NCBI RefSeq assembly: GCF_003290185.1
Contig: NZ_QNFY01000001.1
Location: forward strand, 186,001-250,000
DNA: 64,000 bases
Direction: 5' to 3'
From: Chryseobacterium lathyri
GTDB lineage: Bacteria > Bacteroidota > Bacteroidia > Flavobacteriales > Weeksellaceae
The notes beneath the pieces are model-generated. The model was not told where the DNA came from, did not search any database, and saw nothing but the letters and a program-made list of their open reading frames with translations. Shown here piece after piece: positions 25,914 to 34,238 of the stretch (positions are counted from its first letter, which is position 1; each line of letters opens with the position of its first letter). Position numbers and translations under genes: made by a program.

Positions 25914-28649
25914 ATGGATTTGTTCTATTTAATTCCGGTTTTCGGCGTTGTCGCCTTATTGTATACTTTCCTGCAGAGTAACTGGGTAAGTAAGCAGAAT
26001 GCCGGGAATGAAAAAATGAAAATAATCAGCGGACATATTGCTGACGGTGCAATGGCTTTTCTAAAGGCTGAGTACAAGATTTTAACCTATTTCGTAGTGG
26101 TGGTTGCGATATTACTCGCTGTGATGGGATCCAGTAATTCCAATTCCCACTGGAGTATTGGGGTTGCTTTTGCCGTGGGAGCTGTATTTTCTGCACTGGC
26201 AGGATTTATCGGAATGAAAATCGCAACAAAAGCCAATGTAAGAACAGCAGAAGCCGCAAGAACATCACTTTCCAAAGCTCTGAAAGTTTCTTTTACCGGA
26301 GGTTCCGTTATGGGAATGGGAGTGGCCGGATTGGCAGTTCTAGGTTTAGGTGCTCTTTTTCTGATCATTAAACAGATTTTCGCTCCTGATGCAACAGTAG
26401 ATTCCCATGAAATGGAAAGGACCATTGAAATTCTTACAGGATTTTCTCTTGGGGCAGAATCCATCGCTCTTTTTGCAAGAGTAGGTGGTGGTATCTATAC
26501 AAAAGCTGCAGATGTTGGAGCTGACCTTGTCGGAAAAGTGGAAGCGGGAATTCCTGAGGATGATCCAAGGAATCCAGCCACTATTGCTGATAACGTAGGT
26601 GACAATGTAGGAGATGTAGCTGGGATGGGAGCCGACCTCTTCGGATCTTATGTTGCAACAGTATTAGCGACAATGGTTTTGGGTAGAGAAACACTGTCTG
26701 ATGATGCCTTCGGTGGTTTTGCACCTATCCTTCTTCCAATGCTTATTGCCGGGACAGGAATCATTTTCTCTATGATAGGAACTCTATTTGTAAGAATCAA
26801 TGACAATGAAGGCTCATCTACTTCCAGCGTACAGAATGCTCTGAATTTGGGTAACTGGGGAAGTATTGTCATTACAGCGATCTCTTCTTATTTTCTGGTC
26901 ACTTACCTTCTTCCCGAGAAAATGACGCTCAGAGGACACGAGTTCACTAAAATGGGTGTTTTCGGTGCTATAATGGTAGGTCTGGTAGTAGGTACTTTAA
27001 TGAGCATCATTACGGAATTTTATACAGCTATGGGCAAAAGGCCTGTTTCAAGTATTGTAAGACAATCTTCTACAGGTCATGCAACAAATATTATCGGTGG
27101 TTTGGCAGTAGGGATGGAATCAACATTACTTCCTATCCTTGTATTGGCAGGAGGAATTTACGGTTCTTATTTATGTGCAGGACTTTACGGTGTGGCAATT
27201 GCAGCAGCCGGAATGATGGCCACTACTGCCATGCAGCTCGCCATTGATGCTTTTGGACCGATTGCTGATAATGCCGGAGGAATTGCTGAAATGAGTGAAC
27301 TTCCAAAAGAAGTCCGTGAAAGGACAGACATCCTGGATGCTGTAGGAAATACCACAGCAGCTACAGGAAAGGGATTTGCAATTGCTTCCGCTGCGTTAAC
27401 GGCGCTGGCTTTATTTGCTGCCTTTGTAGGAATTGCCGGAATCGATGGAATTGATATCTACAGAGCAGATGTTCTGGCAGGTTTATTTGTGGGAGGAATG
27501 ATACCGTTTATATTCTCTTCACTTGCCATTACTGCAGTAGGACAAGCTGCGATGGCCATGGTAGAAGAAGTAAGAAGACAGTTTCGTGAAATTCCGGGGA
27601 TTCTGGAAGGAAAAGCACAGCCCGAATATGAGAAGTGTGTAGCCATATCAACAGATGCATCCATCAGAAAAATGATGCTTCCAGGGGCTATTGCCATCAT
27701 TTCACCTTTGCTGATCGGATTTATATTCGGACCTGAAGTTTTAGGAGGATTTTTAGCCGGAGCTACCGTGAGCGGTGTTCTGATGGGGATGTTCCAGAAT
27801 AATGCAGGTGGTGCCTGGGATAATGCTAAAAAGTCATTTGAAAAAGGCGTTGATATCAACGGTCAGACCTATTATAAAGGTTCAGAACCTCATAAGGCAT
27901 CCGTAACCGGAGATACTGTGGGAGATCCTTTTAAAGATACTTCAGGACCATCAATGAACATCCTGATCAAATTAATGTCCATTGTTTCATTAGTTATTGC
28001 ACCAACATTGGCAGTACTGCATAAAGATAAAATTGAAGCCAACAGGAAAGCGAAACTGGAAAGCCTGACAAGAGCTTATAATGTGACTTCAACTGCAACC
28101 CATACAGATCTTCAAACCGTTCCCGCTTCTCCAAAAGAAATCAAAGGACATCTTAATGAAAACGGGGATTTTGTTTATGAGACAGGAAACATTCAGGAAA
28201 TAAAATTGAAAGGCGGAAAAACAATCGCTTTAGGAGAAGGAAGCAGACTGTTCCAGCTATACAATTCGGTAAATCAAAAAGATCAGACTGTCATAGATCC
28301 TAATAACTGGTATACTCTGGAAAACCTTTATTTCGAAACCGGTTCCAGTGATCTGAAAGCCGGATCAGATGCTCAGCTTAATAACCTTGCTGAAATCTTA
28401 AATGCCTATCCTGACGTGAAAATTAAATTGGGAGGGTATACAGATAATACCGGCAATGAAGAAAGCAATCAGAAATTATCGAATCTGAGAGCTCAGACTG
28501 CAAAATTGAAGCTTTTGGAGCTGGGAATTTCATCAGACAGGGTAGAAGCAGAAGGCTATGGCTCTCAGCATCCGGTTTGTGAAGCGAATGACACAGATGA
28601 GTGTAAAGCAAAAAACAGAAGAATTGATGTAAGAGTTTTAAGTCTCTAA
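25914..28649 (+). CDS. hppA: Ion-translocating membrane pyrophosphatase with C-terminal OmpA-like domain
   Basis: Residues 1-700 are a full M-PPase with about 16 membrane helices. The substrate motif is [11 protein letters not shown] (200-210), followed by [20 protein letters not shown]. Ala482 in [10 protein letters not shown] marks the K(+)-dependent subclass. Where Na(+)-pumps have Glu (DLFESY) this protein has Gly244, and it has a Glu at 182 (LGAES) in helix 5, the arrangement I recall for the flavobacterial H(+)-pumping group. A linker (705-800) leads to an OmpA_C-like domain (801-911) with Asp844 and Arg859 at the diaminopimelate-binding positions. M-PPase C-termini face the periplasm, so the fusion could tether the pump to peptidoglycan. 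Confidence 0.93.
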   Translation: MDLFYLIPVFGVVALLYTFLQSNWVSKQNAGNEKMKIISGHIADGAMAFLKAEYKILTYFVVVVAILLAVMGSSNSNSHWSIGVAFAVGAVFSALAGFIGMKIATKANVRTAEAARTSLSKALKVSFTGGSVMGMGVAGLAVLGLGALFLIIKQIFAPDATVDSHEMERTIEILTGFSLGAESIALFARVGGGIYTKAADVGADLVGKVEAGIPEDDPRNPATIADNVGDNVGDVAGMGADLFGSYVATVLATMVLGRETLSDDAFGGFAPILLPMLIAGTGIIFSMIGTLFVRINDNEGSSTSSVQNALNLGNWGSIVITAISSYFLVTYLLPEKMTLRGHEFTKMGVFGAIMVGLVVGTLMSIITEFYTAMGKRPVSSIVRQSSTGHATNIIGGLAVGMESTLLPILVLAGGIYGSYLCAGLYGVAIAAAGMMATTAMQLAIDAFGPIADNAGGIAEMSELPKEVRERTDILDAVGNTTAATGKGFAIASAALTALALFAAFVGIAGIDGIDIYRADVLAGLFVGGMIPFIFSSLAITAVGQAAMAMVEEVRRQFREIPGILEGKAQPEYEKCVAISTDASIRKMMLPGAIAIISPLLIGFIFGPEVLGGFLAGATVSGVLMGMFQNNAGGAWDNAKKSFEKGVDINGQTYYKGSEPHKASVTGDTVGDPFKDTSGPSMNILIKLMSIVSLVIAPTLAVLHKDKIEANRKAKLESLTRAYNVTSTATHTDLQTVPASPKEIKGHLNENGDFVYETGNIQEIKLKGGKTIALGEGSRLFQLYNSVNQKDQTVIDPNNWYTLENLYFETGSSDLKAGSDAQLNNLAEILNAYPDVKIKLGGYTDNTGNEESNQKLSNLRAQTAKLKLLELGISSDRVEAEGYGSQHPVCEANDTDECKAKNRRIDVRVLSL

Positions 28650-28670
28650 GATCGAATGATCAAATATTTT

Positions 28671-28698
28671 AAAGCACCGTCTCAAGCGGTGCTTTTTC
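28671..28698 (+). terminator. Terminator of hppA
   Basis: An AAAGCACCG/CGGTGCTTT stem with a seven-base loop is followed by T residues. Confidence 0.87.
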
Positions 28699-28775
28699 AT
28701 TGATATGAAGATTTTTTAGTTAATAATCTTCTTTATGCATAAACTATGATTCTTTGTAATGACAGGTTTCAAATA

Positions 28776-29915
28776 TTAAAGGTTTTTCTGCAGGTGTTCC
28801 AAAGCCTGGATGATCAATTCATCCTTTTTAGCAAAACTGAACCGCACATAATCGGAGTTCTGCCGCGAATTATAGAAAGCAGAAAGTGGAAGACATGCTG
28901 TTCCTTTCTCTACCGTCAACCATTTTGAAAATTCTACATCTGTCATAGTTTTAGAAACATTCCTGAAATTAACGATCTGAAAGACGCTTCCTTCAGCCTT
29001 TTTGGTAGCTTCCAAAGGTGTAAATGCAATCATTTCATTAAAAATATCTCTTTTTCGCTGCATTATATTTTTGTTTTCACTGGAATCGAATATTTCAAGA
29101 TATTTGGCAAGAGCATACTGGGCAGGAGCATTCGCACTATAGGAAATATATTGCTGATGACATCTGAATTTTGAGGTAAGATATTCTGAGGCAAGTAAAT
29201 AACTCACCTTCCAACCGGAAGTATGAAACATTTTTCCAAAAGAGAAGATACAGAAGGTCCTGTTTCTCAGCTCAGGATGAAGAAAAGAACTGTAATGTTC
29301 AAGTCCGTCGTAGCAATAGGTATCGTAAATTTCTTCCGAGATAAGGTAAATTTCCTGATGCCTTATCAGTTTATAAAGCTGGTTCCAGTCATTCTGCTTC
29401 CAGATTGTTCCCGTAGGATTTTGTGGCGAATTAACAATAACGGCTCTTGTTTTTCCGGAAATGCATTTTTGAAAATTTTCCCAGTTTATGGTAAAATCAT
29501 TATCAAGGTCATAATAAACAGGAATACCGCCATTTTGAACAACTGAAGGTGCGTAAGTATAATAGGAAGGCTGAATAATGATAACTTCATCTCCTTGATT
29601 TAGAATAGATTTAAGGGCTGTATTTAAAGCAAAAGTTGCACAGGGAACAACAGTCACCTCATTTTCTTTAAGTCTGATGCTGTTTTTACGTGCCGCGTTA
29701 TAAGTAATGATATTGTTAATGAGCATCGGATTTCCTGCAAGTGGCTCATACTGATGTTTATTACAATCTACAGCCTCCTTTAAAAATGATTTTAATCGCT
29801 CATCAATATCAAAGTCGGGAAGTCCTAAAGACAGGTCAAAGCTATTATGTTTTGTAGCCAGCTCAGACATTTCCGTGAAAAAGGAATAGTGTGTAAATCC
29901 GTAAATTTTTTCCAT
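28776..29915 (-). CDS. Class I/II PLP aminotransferase (methionine/kynurenine aminotransferase-like)
   Basis: The 379-aa protein is a fold-type I aminotransferase: LSLGLPDFD near the start, YEPLAGNPML, the substrate/PLP segment VNSPQNPTGTIW (Asn of NPTG), SEEIYDTYCYDG with its Asp/Tyr pair, and the PLP Lys in FSFGKMFHTSGWK. The C-terminal Arg is in YVRFSFAK. The text is closest to the YbdL/methionine aminotransferase group in my memory, which transaminates methionine and aromatic amino acids. Substrate assignment is moderate. It is convergent with hppA and stands alone. Confidence 0.88.
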   Translation of the reverse strand: MEKIYGFTHYSFFTEMSELATKHNSFDLSLGLPDFDIDERLKSFLKEAVDCNKHQYEPLAGNPMLINNIITYNAARKNSIRLKENEVTVVPCATFALNTALKSILNQGDEVIIIQPSYYTYAPSVVQNGGIPVYYDLDNDFTINWENFQKCISGKTRAVIVNSPQNPTGTIWKQNDWNQLYKLIRHQEIYLISEEIYDTYCYDGLEHYSSFLHPELRNRTFCIFSFGKMFHTSGWKVSYLLASEYLTSKFRCHQQYISYSANAPAQYALAKYLEIFDSSENKNIMQRKRDIFNEMIAFTPLEATKKAEGSVFQIVNFRNVSKTMTDVEFSKWLTVEKGTACLPLSAFYNSRQNSDYVRFSFAKKDELIIQALEHLQKNL

Positions 29916-30003
29916 CTATATTGCATTTATATCAAATATAAGAAAAATAGGCATCCGTTGAAGGTTAAATAAAATTTGTTATTTTTAAGCAAATTATTAT
30001 TGT

Positions 30004-31056
30004 ATGAAAAAAATACTTATCCCGTTGTTAGGGCTGGCTGTTATGGTGAGCTGCGGAACGGCGAAAACTTCTGAAGGTGCTTCGGCCCAATCCACTCAAT
30101 CCGTGTCTGTAGCAAAAGGGGATAAAGCCTTTCTTGCTGCATATAAGACCATTAAATCTGATGAACTAAAGAAAAACTTATATGTGATCGCTTCCGATGA
30201 AATGGCAGGAAGAGATACCGGAAGTCCTGGACAGAAAAAAGCGGGTGAGTATATGATCAATTATTATAAGAGCCTAGGAATTACGCCTCCAAAGGCGTTA
30301 GGTTCCTATTACCAAAAGGTTCCTGCAGAATTTATGAAGAAAAGAGGAGGCGGAAACCTTCCGGATTCTGAAAATATCCTTGCTTTCATTGAAGGAAGTG
30401 AGAAACCTGACGAAATAATAGTGATTTCTGCACATTACGACCATGTCGGAACCAAAAACGGAGTTGTTTACAACGGAGCTGATGATGACGGAAGCGGAAC
30501 TGTAGCCGTTATGCAGATCGCGAAAGCATTCCAGGAAGCTAAAAAGGCTGGAAACGGGCCAAAAAGATCAATTCTATTCCTTCATGTAACAGGAGAAGAG
30601 CATGGCCTGTTCGGATCTGAGTACTATACCAGCAATCCCGTATTCCCGCTTGCCAATACTGTAGCTGACCTCAATATTGATATGATTGGGCGTGATGATG
30701 CCGCAAACCGAGGAAAACAATATGTATATGTGATAGGTTCTGAAATGCTGAGCTCCCAGCTCAAAGTCATCAATGAAGCTGCCAACAAAAAAACGAATAA
30801 TCTGGAATTAAACTATAAATACGATGATCCTGCGGATCCGGAACAGCTATATTACCGTTCAGACCATTATAATTTCGCTAAAAACAATGTTCCGGTAGCC
30901 TTTTTCTTTGACGGTATTCATGAAGATTATCATAAACCAACCGATGATCCTGAGAAAATTGATTATCCATTGCTGGAAAAAAGAGCCCAGCTGGTTTTTG
31001 CCACCGCCTGGGAAATTGCCAACAGAGCAGAAAGAATTGTAGTAGATAAAAAATAA
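30004..31056 (+). CDS. M28-family metallopeptidase lipoprotein
   Basis: The 350-aa product has a lipobox (VSC, Cys17). The M28 zinc-peptidase ligands are visible: His144-x-Asp146 in SAHYDHVG, the bridging Asp in NGADDDGSGT, the catalytic Glu pair in TGEEHGLFGS (198-199), Asp226 in DLNIDMIGR and a late His in FDGIHEDYHKPTDD. These enzymes are aminopeptidases or carboxypeptidases that use two zinc ions. It is probably anchored in the envelope and used to take up peptides. It is monocistronic and followed by a hairpin terminator. Confidence 0.93.
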   Translation: MKKILIPLLGLAVMVSCGTAKTSEGASAQSTQSVSVAKGDKAFLAAYKTIKSDELKKNLYVIASDEMAGRDTGSPGQKKAGEYMINYYKSLGITPPKALGSYYQKVPAEFMKKRGGGNLPDSENILAFIEGSEKPDEIIVISAHYDHVGTKNGVVYNGADDDGSGTVAVMQIAKAFQEAKKAGNGPKRSILFLHVTGEEHGLFGSEYYTSNPVFPLANTVADLNIDMIGRDDAANRGKQYVYVIGSEMLSSQLKVINEAANKKTNNLELNYKYDDPADPEQLYYRSDHYNFAKNNVPVAFFFDGIHEDYHKPTDDPEKIDYPLLEKRAQLVFATAWEIANRAERIVVDKK

Positions 31057-31123
31057 AATATTTTATTGAATCATCACAAAACACAAGATAAAAATTGCAT
31101 TAATTAATAATGTTTAAAGTTTA

Positions 31124-31148
31124 ATAAACCAATGGTTTATGATTTTTT
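31124..31148 (+). terminator. Probable terminator of the M28 peptidase gene
   Basis: An ATAAACC/GGTTTAT stem with a three-base loop is followed by a T-run. A second hairpin, AGGCACA/TGTGCCT, lies at 31201-31220 with only a weak T-tail. Confidence 0.6.
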
Positions 31149-31305
31149 AATGTGTTTTTTTTAGTAAGGTACATTTTATCGGAGATTCTAATCAAGCATC
31201 AGGCACATAAAATTGTGCCTTTGCATTGACCAACTTCAATTTATATTATTAGAAACGGGTTATAACCCATTTTATAAAATAGCTAACCAACATAAGAATA
31301 ACCAA

Positions 31306-31755
31306 ATGAAAACAGCAATTCGCGAAGCCAGGACTGAAGACATTCCACAGATCCAGATCGTCCGGAACTCAGTAAAAGAGAATATGCTTTCTGATCCCGC
31401 CTTGGTAACTGACGCAGACTGTGAAGAATTTCTGTTTGAAAGAGGAAAAGGCTGGGTAGGTGAGATAGAATCCCGGATTATTGGTTTTTCTATTGTAGAT
31501 CTGAAGGAAAATAATATCTGGGCACTTTTTATACATCCTGATTTTGAGAATCTCGGAATTGGAAGGAAGCTTCATGATGTTATGCTTGACTGGTATTTTG
31601 AACAAACCAAAGAAGATGTATGGCTGGGAACTGCACCGGGAACAAGAGCGGAAGCATTTTACAGGAAGTCCGGATGGCAGGAGAGAGGTATGCATGGAAA
31701 AGGAGAAATCAAATTTGAAATGACTTATAATAACTGGAAAAACAAAAAACAATGA
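31306..31755 (+). CDS. GNAT-family N-acetyltransferase
   Basis: The start at 31306 fits the GNAT fold, which opens with MKTAIREARTEDI; an upstream TTG would add 31 unrelated residues. The 149-aa product has the acetyl-CoA loop in NLGIGRKLHD and the Asn/Tyr region TRAEAFYRKSGWQ. The substrate is unknown. It is the first gene of a three-gene operon, with a four-base ATGA overlap to the VOC gene. Confidence 0.88.
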   Translation: MKTAIREARTEDIPQIQIVRNSVKENMLSDPALVTDADCEEFLFERGKGWVGEIESRIIGFSIVDLKENNIWALFIHPDFENLGIGRKLHDVMLDWYFEQTKEDVWLGTAPGTRAEAFYRKSGWQERGMHGKGEIKFEMTYNNWKNKKQ

Positions 31756-32114
31756 GACAGCATGTAAAATCCATCAGGCCATTTATCGGGGCTGAAAATT
31801 TTGAAATAAGCAGGAACTTCTATAGAGATCTGGGATTTGAAGAAGTAATCTTGGAACCTAAATTATCCCTGTTTAAAAGGCAGGAAACAGGATTCTATCT
31901 TCAGGATTACTATGCTAAAGACTGGATAGACAATACTATGGTCTTTATGGAAGTAGAGAATACAGATGATTTCTGGAAGGAACTTCAGGCTTTGCGTCTT
32001 ACTGAGAAATATGAAAAAGTAAAGTTTACCCCCGTAAGAACAATGGACTGGGGAAAAGAATGCTTTGTACATGATCCGTCCGGGATTTTGTGGCATTTCG
32101 GTGAATTTTTTTAA
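31752..32114 (+). CDS. VOC-family (glyoxalase/bleomycin-resistance-like) protein
   Basis: The 120-aa protein has a VOC fold with SIRPFIGAENFEISRNFYRD, a central LYDYYAKDWIDNTMVFM-type strand (here QDYYAKDWIDN), and the C-terminal CFVHDPSGILWHFGEF. Such proteins bind metals or small toxic molecules; the substrate is unknown. It overlaps the GNAT gene at its start and the endonuclease V gene at its stop (TAATG). Confidence 0.85.
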   Translation: MRQHVKSIRPFIGAENFEISRNFYRDLGFEEVILEPKLSLFKRQETGFYLQDYYAKDWIDNTMVFMEVENTDDFWKELQALRLTEKYEKVKFTPVRTMDWGKECFVHDPSGILWHFGEFF

Positions 32115-32629
32115 TGATAGAAGGAAATATGATTTACGCTTTTGATACCTATTATTATGAGGACCATGCAAACACTGTGTGTATCGCATTTGAAGACTGG
32201 ACCTCAGAAAATGAGTCTGATATTTATACTGAAAAAACAGAAGTCTCTTCCGGATATGAAAGTGGTGTTTTCTACAAGCGGGAACTGCCCTGCATTTTGA
32301 GCCTATTAAAGAAAATATCCTTAAAAGAAGGAGACATTATTATCGTAGATGGCTATGTTACCCTTGATAATGATGGTAAAATAGGTCTTGGAGGATACCT
32401 CTATGAAGCCTTAGACCGAAAATATGCAATCATTGGAATTGCAAAGAACGAGTTTGCTTCTCCGGATTCCCAAAGAAGAAGTGTTTTAAGAGGAGAAAGC
32501 AAAACTCCGTTATTTCTTACCGCAAAAGGTGCGGATGTAGATGAACTATTGCCTAAAGTAGAGCAGATGTCCGGAGCTTACCGGATACCAGCACTGTTGA
32601 AAAAGCTCGATCAGCTTTCCAGAGCTTAA
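32114..32629 (+). CDS. Divergent endonuclease V-like protein
   Basis: The 171-aa protein matches the core of endonuclease V in order: AFDTYYY (Asp11 aligned to the first catalytic Asp), YESGVFYKRELP (Glu57 in the place of the FREGP Glu), IIIVDGYVTL (Asp79) and IGIAKNEF (Lys111). Canonical enzymes also carry an HPR and a SHLG motif after the third Asp; here this reads NDGKIGLGGYL, without His. Endonuclease V cleaves near deaminated bases such as inosine. The changes suggest altered or lost specificity. Last gene of the GNAT-VOC operon; an in-frame ATG at 32129 is a second start. Confidence 0.72.
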   Translation: MIEGNMIYAFDTYYYEDHANTVCIAFEDWTSENESDIYTEKTEVSSGYESGVFYKRELPCILSLLKKISLKEGDIIIVDGYVTLDNDGKIGLGGYLYEALDRKYAIIGIAKNEFASPDSQRRSVLRGESKTPLFLTAKGADVDELLPKVEQMSGAYRIPALLKKLDQLSRA

Positions 32630-32828
32630 TATTTTTGCTTACACACTTAGATTCTACAGATATTTCTGCATGTATAATAAATGTATATACTGTTAGTTTT
32701 CAGCAGCTTTATTTTAAATATCTTCCTTTATTTTTAATTATTCTTTTAAAAGTGATAAATATCATTCGATTCTTATTTTTATTGATTCTAAATAAATATA
32801 AATTTGTCTCAACAAAATAAAAGAATAA

Positions 32829-34127
32829 ATGAAGAAATTATCTACTTTTTCTGCTGTGGTATTCTATATGATGATGAATGCACAATACTGTACTCCTGCA
32901 TTTCAATATGGCACAGATAGCAATATGATCACCAATGTAAGTTTTGGAAATATCAATAATACCTCAACTTCACAATCAGGGAATGCGCAGCCTTATGAGG
33001 ATTTTACCTCACTGTCTGTAGATCTTCAGGCCGGAAACAGTTATCAGATTTCTATAAAAGGGCCCTCCGGTACTTTTCCAAGTGACGTTGTGGTTTTTAT
33101 TGATTTTAACAAGAACGGTAATTTTGATGATGCGGGAGAAAATTTTTATATAGGCAGACTGGCAGCAGCGAATCCTTTTAATGCCTTTACGATTAACGGT
33201 ACCATTACAGTTCCCGCGAATGTAGCATCCGGTGCCACAAGAATGAGAGTACTGAAAAATACCAATACAGCTGCTTATTCTGATCCCAACGCACCGAATT
33301 CGATCACTACAGCTTGTGATACCAGCTTAAGAGCGGGACAAACCGAAGATTACACTGTAAATATTGCAGGAAATAATATGGTTTTCCCATGGCCCTACTG
33401 CGGAGCTGAAAATGTCACAACCCTGACTGTTAGTGAAATTACAAAGATAGAATTTACAGGAATTTCCAACGAAAGTCATATAGACGGAACTTCAGACGCA
33501 GTTGAGAACTTTACATCTACAGTTTTCAGTGTGAACAGAGGTAATTCTTATCCAATAACCGTCACTGGAGGAACTCAGGGACAGACAACCGTCTCAGTGT
33601 ATGCCTATATCGATCTTAATCACAATAATACTTTTGATCCGAACGAAGCGTTTAATTTAGGCTATCTGGATAATTCTGATCCTATTCCCGGCAGACAGTC
33701 TGGAGTAACGTCTGGAACAATCAGCATTCCTGCTGATGCAATGCTGGGATCAACCCGGTTCAGAATTGTTAAAGCTTATGAATCTAATTCATGGATGGGA
33801 ACCTTGGAAAATCTGCCATGTCCAGCAGGGTGGTTCATTGGACAGGTTGAAGATTATACTTTAAATGTGCTGGCATCCAATCTGGCTACATCGGAGGTAA
33901 CAAAAAAATCATCTGCAAAAATATACCCAAATCCTACATCAGGTTCCGTAACGGTACAAACAGAAGGCGGACTTGAAAAATATGAAGTTTATAGCGTATC
34001 TGGACAGAAACTTTTGGAAGGAATATCCGGTGTTGTTAATATGAATGGCTTTACTCCCGGGACTTATCTGATCAGGATCTACACTAAAGATAAAAAAAGC
34101 ATCACCAAAAAGATCATTAAAAAATAA
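32829..34127 (+). CDS. Secreted GEVED-repeat protein with T9SS C-terminal sorting domain
   Basis: The 432-aa protein has an N-terminal signal (to about residue 19). Two GEVED domains follow, each ending in GQxEDYT (GQTEDYTVN near 175 and GQVEDYTLN near 345), and each carries a Ca-type stretch (DFNKNGNFDDAGE and DLNHNNTFDPNE). The end (about 365-432) is a type A T9SS domain: KIYPNPTSGSVTV, a KYEVYSVSGQKLLEG block and the basic KKIIKK end. It is thus exported through the outer membrane by type IX secretion. A ligand or enzyme activity is not apparent. A terminator follows. Confidence 0.92.
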   Translation: MKKLSTFSAVVFYMMMNAQYCTPAFQYGTDSNMITNVSFGNINNTSTSQSGNAQPYEDFTSLSVDLQAGNSYQISIKGPSGTFPSDVVVFIDFNKNGNFDDAGENFYIGRLAAANPFNAFTINGTITVPANVASGATRMRVLKNTNTAAYSDPNAPNSITTACDTSLRAGQTEDYTVNIAGNNMVFPWPYCGAENVTTLTVSEITKIEFTGISNESHIDGTSDAVENFTSTVFSVNRGNSYPITVTGGTQGQTTVSVYAYIDLNHNNTFDPNEAFNLGYLDNSDPIPGRQSGVTSGTISIPADAMLGSTRFRIVKAYESNSWMGTLENLPCPAGWFIGQVEDYTLNVLASNLATSEVTKKSSAKIYPNPTSGSVTVQTEGGLEKYEVYSVSGQKLLEGISGVVNMNGFTPGTYLIRIYTKDKKSITKKIIKK

Positions 34128-34171
34128 GAACACTTTATCTAATCATATCCATATCAATTTTTGTTTTTTTT

Positions 34172-34203
34172 AACCGGCAGATTCTATCTGTCGGTTTTCT
34201 TTT
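34172..34203 (+). terminator. Terminator of the GEVED/T9SS gene
   Basis: A ten-base stem (AACCGGCAGA/TCTGTCGGTT, with one G-T pair) is followed by a T-rich tail. Confidence 0.8.
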
Positions 34204-34238
34204 TAGTCAGGTATAACTGAATATTGTGTTGAAAGGTT

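Noticed and set aside
32635..32820. 61-codon hydrophobic ORF in the spacer after the endonuclease V-like gene
   Set aside because: It begins on TTG, is composed almost only of AT-rich codons, overlaps the probable promoter of the GEVED gene and has no family features.
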